From Clostridia bacterium (lineage in GTDB: Bacteria > Bacillota > Clostridia > Christensenellales > Aristaeellaceae), in assembly GCA_016295665.1 (NCBI GenBank), contig JAEDKS010000132.1, forward strand, positions 1 to 6,687: a DNA stretch of 6,687 nucleotides. The letters are read 5' to 3'. Below, in pieces: positions 1-5,093 of the stretch. The notes below the pieces were generated by a model that saw only the letters and a program-made list of their open reading frames with translations, searched no databases and was not told the DNA's origin. The translations under genes were made by a program, and so were the position numbers. Each line of letters begins with the position of its first letter. Within the stretch, counting starts at the first letter, position 1.

Positions 1-1
1 G

Positions 2-526
2 ACCCCCCCGCCCGAGCCGGGCGCGGCGGGCGACGACGCGCCCACGGATGCGCCGGACGATCAGCCTCCGGAACCGGAGCGTGGAAAAACGCCGGGCCAG
101 CGGGGCCCCTGGTGGTGGCTGCTGCTGCTGATCGCGGTGCTGCTCATGCTGGTCGGTCGGGTGGTGTGGACGCTGCCGGGCATGGCGGCGAAGCGCTGCC
201 GGAGCGACCGGAATCGCTGGATGGTCTGGGCGCAGGCGATGCACGATACCCTGCGGGTGCTTAAGCGGCCCAAGCGCGCCGGGGAGTCGCCCCTGGCGTA
301 TCTGCGGCGGCTGGCGGCGCAGGGCTGGGCGCCGGAGCTGCTGGACGACGAGGGCGAGCTGGAGGCGCTGGTGTTCTACGGGCGCCACGAGCCGGATGCG
401 GACGACGTGCGCCTGGCGCAGGCGGCCTACCTCGCGGTGTCCGGGCGGCTGAGGCCGCTGCAGCGGGCGAAGCTGGTGCTGGTGCGGGCCTTCGTGCCGC
501 TGAAGCGCCGGGCGTTCACCCGGTAG
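2..526 (+). CDS. C-terminal fragment of a membrane protein with a DUF4129-like tail (transglutaminase-like protein)
   Basis: The reading frame is open from the left edge and stops with TAG at 524-526, giving 174 visible residues; the true start lies upstream. In order it shows a Pro/Asp/Glu-rich linker (residues 1-36), one strongly hydrophobic helix (about 37-56, beginning WWWLLLLIAV) and a basic cytoplasmic-looking tail. The tail carries the pattern RAGESPLAYLRRLA, then an acidic stretch, then LEALVFYGRHEPDADDV. A short domain of this kind (DUF4129) is commonly found after the last membrane helix of transglutaminase-like (TgpA-type) proteins, usually behind a disordered linker. I infer that the missing N-terminal part holds membrane helices and a transglutaminase-like domain, but none of that is visible here. 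GC content is very high, like recO. The function of the tail is unknown. An unrelated single-pass membrane protein is the alternative. Confidence 0.62.
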   Translation, partial: TPPPEPGAAGDDAPTDAPDDQPPEPERGKTPGQRGPWWWLLLLIAVLLMLVGRVVWTLPGMAAKRCRSDRNRWMVWAQAMHDTLRVLKRPKRAGESPLAYLRRLAAQGWAPELLDDEGELEALVFYGRHEPDADDVRLAQAAYLAVSGRLRPLQRAKLVLVRAFVPLKRRAFTR

Positions 527-584
527 AGACTGCCAATATGTGAAATCATTGACAAACAGGCTGATTTTTGCGGGTATTTTGCCA

Positions 585-613
585 TTGTATCGGGGAACAA
601 ACTATGCTATACT
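585..613 (+). promoter_or_regulatory. Promoter of pfkA (extended -10)
   Basis: A sigma-A-type promoter is visible: -35 TTGTAT at 585-590, a 17-bp spacer, and -10 TATACT at 608-613 preceded by TG at 605-606, so an extended -10. Transcription would start near 620, giving a leader of about 110 nt before the pfkA start. The site lies in an AT-rich patch (about 535-620) between GC-rich genes. A perfect TTGACA at 549-554 lies upstream but has no good -10 at proper spacing. I see no clear riboswitch or operator in the leader. Confidence 0.7.
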
Positions 614-713
614 GGACATGGTTTTTCCAGTCGGGAAAGCCCCGGATCAAGCGATTCACGCGGCGCGGCGGCCCCTGCGGAGACAGGCGGAGCCAAGCGC
701 ACGCGATACCGTA

Positions 714-719
714 AGGAGG
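714..719 (+). promoter_or_regulatory. Ribosome binding site that decides the pfkA start
   Basis: A perfect AGGAGG lies 2 nt before the ATG at 722 but 8 nt before the ATG at 728. Only the second spacing is normal. The protein from 728 begins MRKIGVLTSGG, which matches the usual start of the family, so the ATG at 722 (which would add Met-Thr) is probably not used. Confidence 0.75.
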
Positions 720-727
720 AAATGACG

Positions 728-1777
728 ATGAGGAAGATCGGCGTACTGACCAGCGGCGGCGATGCCCCGGGCATGAATGCCGCGGTGATGTCCATCGCCC
801 GCAGCGCGGCGCTCTACGGCATGCCGCTGGTGGGCATCAAGCGCGGCTACAACGGCCTGCTGCGCAAGTCCACCAGCATCTACGATGATATGGAGGACCT
901 GCATCTGGACACGGTGCTGGATATTGCGGATCGTCCCGGCACCTATCTGCGCACGGCCCGCTGCATGGAGTTCCATGACCCCGCGTGGCGCGAGGTCGCG
1001 GCGAACACCCTGAGGGCCATGGAGATCGACGGCCTGGTGGTCATCGGCGGCGATGGCTCCTTCCACGGCGCGGAGTACCTGTGCCAGCTGGGCATTCCCT
1101 GCATCGGCATCCCCGGCACCATCGACAACGACCTGCCCTATACCGAGATGACCCTGGGCTATGACACCGCGGTGAACGTGTGCGTGGAGGCGGTTCGCTC
1201 CATCCGCGCTACCAGCCGCAGCCATGACCGCCCTGCGGTGGTCGAGGTCATGGGCCGTCACTGCGGCGACATCGCCCTGACCACGGCGGTGTCCACCGGC
1301 GCGGAGATCGTGCTGGTGCCCGAGGTGCCGTGGAAGGTGGAGGACGTGGCAGCCCGGCTGAACCGGCTGATCGCCAAGGGCAACACCCGCGCCACCATCG
1401 TGGTGGCGGAGGGCTGCTGGGAGAGCATGGAGCCCTTCGACATGTACACCTACCTGAACACCCACGGCAAGCGCTGCTATGAGGGCGAGCCCATCAGCGC
1501 GGTGCGCTTCGCTTCCATCATGAAGCGGATGTGCGGCAACGTGGAAGCCCGTGCCACGGTCATCGGCTACACCCAGCGCGGCGCCGAGCCCACCGCCCGA
1601 GACAGCGCCTTCGCCTTTGAGGCCGGCAACCTGGCGGTGCGCCTGCTGCGCGACGGCATCAGCAATCAGGTCATCGGCATGAAGGAGGGCAAGGTCTTCT
1701 ACATGTCCATCGACGAGGCGCTGAGGTCCGAGCGGAGCTTCAACCGCGAGCTGTACAACCTGGTCAACTCGCTGTAA
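728..1777 (+). CDS. pfkA: 6-phosphofructokinase, ATP-dependent type
   Basis: This cytoplasmic enzyme phosphorylates fructose 6-phosphate to fructose 1,6-bisphosphate, the committed step of glycolysis. From the ATG at 728 it has 349 residues; bacterial PfkA usually has about 320. Visible motifs are GGDAPGMN (10-17), the nucleotide loop GGDGS (107-111), PGTIDND (129-135, catalytic Asp133), MGRHCG (175-180), Glu228, RATV (275-278) and QRG (283-285). Gly110 and Gly130 are the residues expected of ATP users; pyrophosphate users typically have Asp and Lys there. Compared with E. coli PfkA from memory, there are about 6 extra residues near 45-60 and about 26 between Glu228 and Arg275. Three ligand positions differ: effector-site Arg21 is Met21, effector-site Lys213 is Asn219, and fructose-6-phosphate His249 is Tyr281. 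Effector control may therefore differ. It has its own promoter and terminator. Confidence 0.95.
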   Translation: MRKIGVLTSGGDAPGMNAAVMSIARSAALYGMPLVGIKRGYNGLLRKSTSIYDDMEDLHLDTVLDIADRPGTYLRTARCMEFHDPAWREVAANTLRAMEIDGLVVIGGDGSFHGAEYLCQLGIPCIGIPGTIDNDLPYTEMTLGYDTAVNVCVEAVRSIRATSRSHDRPAVVEVMGRHCGDIALTTAVSTGAEIVLVPEVPWKVEDVAARLNRLIAKGNTRATIVVAEGCWESMEPFDMYTYLNTHGKRCYEGEPISAVRFASIMKRMCGNVEARATVIGYTQRGAEPTARDSAFAFEAGNLAVRLLRDGISNQVIGMKEGKVFYMSIDEALRSERSFNRELYNLVNSL

Positions 1778-1787
1778 ACAAAAACCG

Positions 1788-1819
1788 AAGGGGCGGCTTG
1801 TGCGAGCCGTCCCTTTTCT
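1788..1819 (+). terminator. Rho-independent terminator after pfkA
   Basis: The arm GGGGCGGCT (1790-1798) pairs with AGCCGTCCC (1805-1813) through 9 pairs, one of them G-U, around a 6-nt loop. AA at 1788-1789 extends the stem against the first two T of the TTTTCT tract at 1814-1819. It begins 10 nt after the pfkA stop. recO follows 28 nt after the end of the tract with no obvious promoter of its own, so recO may depend on read-through. Confidence 0.85.
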
Positions 1820-1846
1820 CATCCGGGAGGATGCGGAGGTGAACCC

Positions 1847-2572
1847 ATGATTCAGACAAGCAACACCGCCATCGTGCTGCGATACGCCAACTACCGGGAT
1901 CATGATCGGATGCTCACGCTGCTCAGCCCCACCCGGGGGCGGCTGGAGGTCATGAGCCGGGGATGCCGCCGGCCCAAATCGCCGCTGGTCGCCGCCAGCG
2001 AGCTTTTTGCGCTGGGGGACTTTGAGCTGTACGAGAAGGCGGGGCGGCTGACCGTGGTGAACGTGACGCTGACGGAGACGTTCTATCCGCTGCGCACGGA
2101 CTACGACCGGCTGACCGTGGGCACCTACCTGCTGAATCTGGCGGAGGAGGCGGCCCAGCCCGGGGAGAACGCGCAGGAGCTGTTCATGCTGCTGCTCCAC
2201 ACCCTGTCCCGGCTCACCTTCACCGACCAGCCCTGGCGTCCGCTGACCGCAGGGTTCCTGCTGCACTTCGCCGCCACCCAGGGCTTCAAGCCACGGCTGC
2301 AGCACTGTGTCCACTGCGGGGCGCGGCTGCCGGGGGGAAACGCCTGGTTCGACCTGGCGGAGGGCGGGCTTTGCTGCGCGGACTGCTTCCGGCAGGGGAT
2401 GCCCGCCGTCTCTGCGGCGCAGGTCAGCTGGATGCGCATGGCGCTCAAGTCCGGCTCCGCCGCGTGGACGGACACGCCGGACTGCCACGCGCCCTTCACG
2501 CTGCTGCGGCAGTACGTGGAGGGGCGGCTGGACCGCCCCCTCCGTACCGCGTCGCTGCTGCCCCGGTCGTAG
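1847..2572 (+). CDS. recO: DNA repair protein RecO
   Basis: RecO works with RecR (and RecF) to load RecA onto single-stranded DNA coated with SSB, in gap repair and recombination; it is cytoplasmic. The protein has 241 residues, a normal length. The N-terminal part (about 1-80) fits the RecO OB fold: a start like IVLRYANYRDHDRML, then a basic RGCRRPKSPL stretch around 38-47. A helical middle follows, and then a zinc site with CVHC at 154-157 and C177-x2-C180 (Cys176 is adjacent). The Cys4 site is seen in many Gram-positive RecO proteins. The start is supported by GGAGGTGA at 1835-1842, with GGAGGT ending 6 nt before the ATG. It lies just after the pfkA terminator and converges with the ATPase gene. 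In many Firmicutes recO sits near era; here its neighbour is pfkA. Confidence 0.92.
   Translation: MIQTSNTAIVLRYANYRDHDRMLTLLSPTRGRLEVMSRGCRRPKSPLVAASELFALGDFELYEKAGRLTVVNVTLTETFYPLRTDYDRLTVGTYLLNLAEEAAQPGENAQELFMLLLHTLSRLTFTDQPWRPLTAGFLLHFAATQGFKPRLQHCVHCGARLPGGNAWFDLAEGGLCCADCFRQGMPAVSAAQVSWMRMALKSGSAAWTDTPDCHAPFTLLRQYVEGRLDRPLRTASLLPRS
2518..2543. repeat. GC-rich inverted repeat at the 3' end of recO, between convergent genes
   Basis: GGAGGGGCGG (2518-2527) faces CCGCCCCCTCC (2533-2543), giving a 10-bp stem with one bulged C and a 5-nt loop. It lies inside the last codons of recO (VEGRLDRPL) and about 50 bp beyond the stop of the converging ATPase gene. Neither strand has a T-tract after it, so it is not a classical terminator. 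It could still stop or stabilise transcripts where the two genes meet, or it could be a by-product of GC-rich coding. Confidence 0.35.
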
Positions 2573-2590
2573 GGGAGGGCAGCGGTCGGG

Positions 2591-4843
2591 TCAGCGGCAG
2601 CGCATGGCCCGCATGGCGTTGAGAATCGCCAGCATCGCCACGCCCACGTCGGCGAACACCGCCAGCCACATGCTGGTGTGGCCCAGGAAGCCCAGCACCA
2701 GAATGATGGCCTTGACGCCCAGGGCGAACACGATGTTTTCGTGCACGATGGTCATGGTGCGGCGGGCGATGCGGATGGCGAGGGGCAGCTTCAGGGGATC
2801 GTCGTCCATGAGCACCACGTCGGCGGCCTCGATGGCGGCGTCGGAGCCCAGGGCGCCCATGGCGATGCCCAGGTCAGCGCGGCGGAGCACCGGCGCGTCA
2901 TTGATGCCGTCGCCCACGAAGCCCACCTGATGCGCTTCGCCCAGCAGGCCCTCCAGCGCCGTGACCTTGTCCTCGGGCAGCAGCTCGGCGCGGACGTCGG
3001 TCAGCCCCAGCCGCTGCGCGATGTCCTCGGCAACGGGCTTCCGGTCGCCGGTCAGCATGACCAGCCGCTGCACGCCTGCGGCCTTCAGCTCGGTCATGGC
3101 CTGTGCGCTGCCGGGCTTCACCACGTCGCTGATGACGATGTGGCCCAGGTATTCGCCCGCCCGGGCGATGTGGACGATGGTGCCCTGATGATGGCAGGGC
3201 TTGGGCTCCAGACCGATCTGCCGCATGAGCCGGTCATTCCCGGCCCACACCTGCAGCCCGTCCACCGTGGCGCGGATGCCGTGGCCCGCCAGCTCCTCCA
3301 CGTCGGTGACGCGGGTCTGGTCGAGCAGGCGGTTGTGCGCGGCCTGCAGGCTCTTGCTGATGGGGTGGTTGGAGTAGCACTCCGCCAGCGCCGCCACCTC
3401 CAGCAGCTCCTCCCGGCTCATGACCTCGGGATGCACGGCGGTCACGGTGAACACGCCCTGGGTGAGGGTGCCGGTCTTGTCAAAGGCGACGGTATCCAGA
3501 CGGGCGAGCACCTCCATGTAGTTGGCACCCTTCACGAGAATGCCCTTGCGGGAGGCGCCCCCGATGCCCGAGAAGAAGGACAGCGGCACCGAGATGACCA
3601 GCGCGCAGGGGCAGGAGATGACCAGGAAGGACAGCGCCTGGGTGATCCAGCGCCCCCAGTCACCGGTGACCAGAGAGGGAATGATCGCCAGCAGCAGCGC
3701 CGCCGCGCAGACGGCGGGGGTGTACCAGCGGGCAAACTTGGTGATGAACTTCTCGGTGTTGGCCTTGTTGTCGCCGGAGGACTCCACCAGCGCCAGAATC
3801 CGGGCGACGGTGGACTCACCGAACAGGCTGCCGACGCGCACGGTCAGCACGCCGGACAGGTTCACGCAGCCGGACACCACCTGATCGCCCACCTGTACGT
3901 CCCGGGGCAGGGACTCGCCGGTCAGCGCCACGGTGTTCAGGCTGGAGCTGCCCTCGATGACCTCGCCGTCCAGCGGCACCTTCTCGCCGGGGCGGATGAG
4001 GATCAGGTCACCGATGGCAACGCTCTCCGGGCTGACCACCTGCACCTCGCCGTCCCTGAGCAGGTTGGCGGTGTCGGGACGGATGTCCATCAGGCTGGCG
4101 ATGCTGCGGCGGCTCCTGTCCACGGCCCGATCCTGGAACCACTCGCCGATTTGATATAGCGTCATGACCGCCACGCCCTCGGGGTAATCGCCCATGAGCA
4201 GCGCGCCAATGGAGGCCACGGTCATCAGGAAGTTCTCGTCGAAAATCTGTCCCCGGCGGATGTTCTTCACGGCGCGCCACAGCACGTCGTAGCTGGCGAT
4301 GACATACGCCGCCAGCAGCAGCACCGTGCGCACCGCCAGCTCTCCGGGCAGCAGCATGCCTACCACCAGCAGCACCGCCGCCGCGCCGATGCGCAGGAGG
4401 AGCACCCGCTGCTCCTTTTCGTCCTCATCGCCGCCGTGCCCGTGGTCATGGCTGTGTCCGTGGTCGTGGTCATGCCCACAGCCACAGCCGTGGTCATGGT
4501 CATGGTCATGCCCACAGCCGCAGCTGTGGTCGTGGTCATGGTCGTGCCCACAGCCACACCCATGGTCGTGGTCATGCTTCCTACCGCAGCAGCAGTCGCT
4601 CCCGGCGGATGGAGACGCCTGGTTGCCTGTGACGATGACCGCCTCCGGCTCCACCTCGCCGGCGCGGCGCAGCACGGCTTCCGTGACCTGGGCAAAGGCA
4701 TCGTCCGCCGCAGTCAGCGCGACGGTCTTTGCCATGAAATTCACGCGGACGTTTTCCACGCCCGGCACGCGGGCGATCGCATCCTCCAGCTTCGCCGCGC
4801 AGTTGGCGCAATCAAGGTTTTCGATGGGCCAGACCTTCTTCAT
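2591..4843 (-). CDS. Heavy-metal P1B-type ATPase, Zn/Cd/Pb exporter with a His/Cys-rich N-terminus
   Basis: This inner-membrane pump (750 residues) uses ATP to export divalent soft metals, as ZntA and CadA do. In order: an HMA domain (about 1-70) with CANC at 12-15; a metal-binding region rich in His and Cys (84-136, 18 His and 9 Cys); membrane helices at about 147-186 and 203-235; an actuator domain with TGES 308-311; the CPC metal-site helix at 411-413; the phosphorylation motif DKTGT with Asp455; HP at 493-494; TGD 598-600; GDGIND 644-649; and two last helices with Lys711 and Asp732. CPC with this Lys and Asp is the Zn/Cd/Pb (P1B-2) signature rather than that of copper pumps. The ATG at 4843 has GGAGG 9 nt upstream (4853-4857). 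A perfect promoter and a metal-sensor-type operator precede it. All catalytic residues are present. Which metal it prefers cannot be told from the sequence; cadA or zntA would be possible names. Confidence 0.94.
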   Translation of the reverse strand: MKKVWPIENLDCANCAAKLEDAIARVPGVENVRVNFMAKTVALTAADDAFAQVTEAVLRRAGEVEPEAVIVTGNQASPSAGSDCCCGRKHDHDHGCGCGHDHDHDHSCGCGHDHDHDHGCGCGHDHDHGHSHDHGHGGDEDEKEQRVLLLRIGAAAVLLVVGMLLPGELAVRTVLLLAAYVIASYDVLWRAVKNIRRGQIFDENFLMTVASIGALLMGDYPEGVAVMTLYQIGEWFQDRAVDRSRRSIASLMDIRPDTANLLRDGEVQVVSPESVAIGDLILIRPGEKVPLDGEVIEGSSSLNTVALTGESLPRDVQVGDQVVSGCVNLSGVLTVRVGSLFGESTVARILALVESSGDNKANTEKFITKFARWYTPAVCAAALLLAIIPSLVTGDWGRWITQALSFLVISCPCALVISVPLSFFSGIGGASRKGILVKGANYMEVLARLDTVAFDKTGTLTQGVFTVTAVHPEVMSREELLEVAALAECYSNHPISKSLQAAHNRLLDQTRVTDVEELAGHGIRATVDGLQVWAGNDRLMRQIGLEPKPCHHQGTIVHIARAGEYLGHIVISDVVKPGSAQAMTELKAAGVQRLVMLTGDRKPVAEDIAQRLGLTDVRAELLPEDKVTALEGLLGEAHQVGFVGDGINDAPVLRRADLGIAMGALGSDAAIEAADVVLMDDDPLKLPLAIRIARRTMTIVHENIVFALGVKAIILVLGFLGHTSMWLAVFADVGVAMLAILNAMRAMRCR
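4436..4594 (-). repeat. 36-bp tandem repeat coding the His/Cys metal-binding region
   Basis: Residues 84-136 of the ATPase are a tandem repeat with unit HDHDHDH(G/S)CGCG, 12 residues or 36 bp. On the plus strand the units begin with GCCCACAG at 4474, 4510 and 4546. A degenerate unit lies at each end: CCC with HDHDHGCGCG at the N-terminal side, and HDHDHGHSHDHGHG at the C-terminal side. The differences between DNA copies are mostly synonymous (CAC/CAT for His) while the His-Asp and Cys-Gly pattern is kept, which suggests selection on the protein. It lies between the HMA domain and the first membrane helix, where it could gather or sense zinc. Confidence 0.9.
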
Positions 4844-4863
4844 ACGTAGCAGCCTCCCTCAAA

Positions 4864-4889
4864 AACATATGAACAACTGTTCAAGTGTT
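4864..4889 (-). promoter_or_regulatory. Probable ArsR/SmtB-family (CzrA/CadC-type) metal-sensor operator
   Basis: A 26-bp inverted repeat of the 12-2-12 form is centred on 4876-4877; 10 of the 12 positions are symmetric, around the core TGAACA-N2-TGTTCA. ArsR/SmtB metal sensors that control zinc/cadmium efflux genes are known to bind 12-2-12 repeats with TGAA/TTCA cores. It directly abuts the -10 box of the ATPase promoter and covers the expected transcription start (about 4883), the right place for repression relieved by metal. The repressor gene is not in this window. Confidence 0.75.
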
Positions 4890-4917
4890 ATTATACGCAG
4901 GAGAAAGCGTTTGTCAA
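4890..4917 (-). promoter_or_regulatory. Promoter of the metal ATPase gene
   Basis: Read on the minus strand, -35 TTGACA (4912-4917) and -10 TATAAT (4890-4895) both match the sigma-A consensus exactly, with a 16-bp spacer. The start would fall near 4883, inside the operator, with a leader of about 40 nt. A promoter this strong driving an efflux pump makes sense if it is held off by a repressor. Confidence 0.88.
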
Positions 4918-4976
4918 TAGGGAAATCGAAGAAACCGGAAAAGAATGATTGAAACGGATGGAAACTGAAAGAATAA

Positions 4977-4992
4977 CCAATTTTTCCATTGG
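4977..4992. promoter_or_regulatory. Inverted repeat CCAAT-N6-ATTGG over the -35 box of the right-hand promoter
   Basis: Two perfect 5-bp arms (4977-4981 and 4988-4992) flank a 6-nt centre, and the right arm overlaps the -35 TTGGAT. It could be an operator for the gene at 5094, but a 5-bp palindrome can arise by chance. It does not resemble the operator at 4864-4889. Confidence 0.25.
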
Positions 4993-5017
4993 ATGATAGA
5001 TGCAGCTGTGCTATAAT
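4989..5017 (+). promoter_or_regulatory. Promoter of the secreted Cys/His-repeat protein
   Basis: The -10 TATAAT at 5012-5017 is exact and is extended by TG at 5009-5010. A weak -35 TTGGAT lies at 4989-4994 with a 17-bp spacer. The start would be near 5024, leaving about 70 nt of leader before the ATG at 5094. The region upstream (4920-4976) is purine-rich with GAAAC repeats in phase and could act as an UP-like or bent element. Confidence 0.72.
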
Positions 5018-5093
5018 GCCCTTGAACGGTGAGGTCGGCTTCCTATCCGACTGCAAGGTTTCATCAATCGGAAAGACAGGGGAGGAATTACGG

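Noticed and set aside
508..523. Hairpin CCGGG-N6-CCCGG at the end of the first gene as a terminator
   Set aside because: The stem has only 5 bp, lies inside the last codons and has no T-tract after it.
549..580. TTGACA at 549-554 as the -35 of a second pfkA promoter
   Set aside because: The nearest AT-rich hexamer, TATTTT at 575-580, gives a 20-bp spacer; at 17 bp there is only GGGTAT. The promoter at 585-613 is much better.
540..725. Small plus-strand frame of 61 codons between the first gene and pfkA
   Set aside because: It spans the pfkA promoter and leader, overlaps the pfkA ribosome site and has no good ribosome site of its own.
728..1777. Pyrophosphate-dependent phosphofructokinase
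   Set aside because: The loops read GGDGS and PGTIDND; pyrophosphate users typically have GGDDS and PKTIDND.
656..2488. Long minus-strand open frame of about 610 codons across pfkA and recO
   Set aside because: It lies antisense to two genes with full family motifs, has a composition typical of a GC-rich shadow frame (Ala, Gly, His, Arg, Gln) and no recognisable domain.
2678..4159. Plus-strand open frame of about 490 codons antisense to the ATPase
   Set aside because: The ATPase frame carries every catalytic motif of P1B pumps; this frame is low-complexity His/Gly/Asp/Gln with no convincing ribosome site or domain.
4474..4580. CRISPR-like or regulatory DNA repeat within the ATPase gene
   Set aside because: The 36-bp units are adjacent without spacers, stay in frame and encode a metal-binding peptide; their differences are mostly synonymous.
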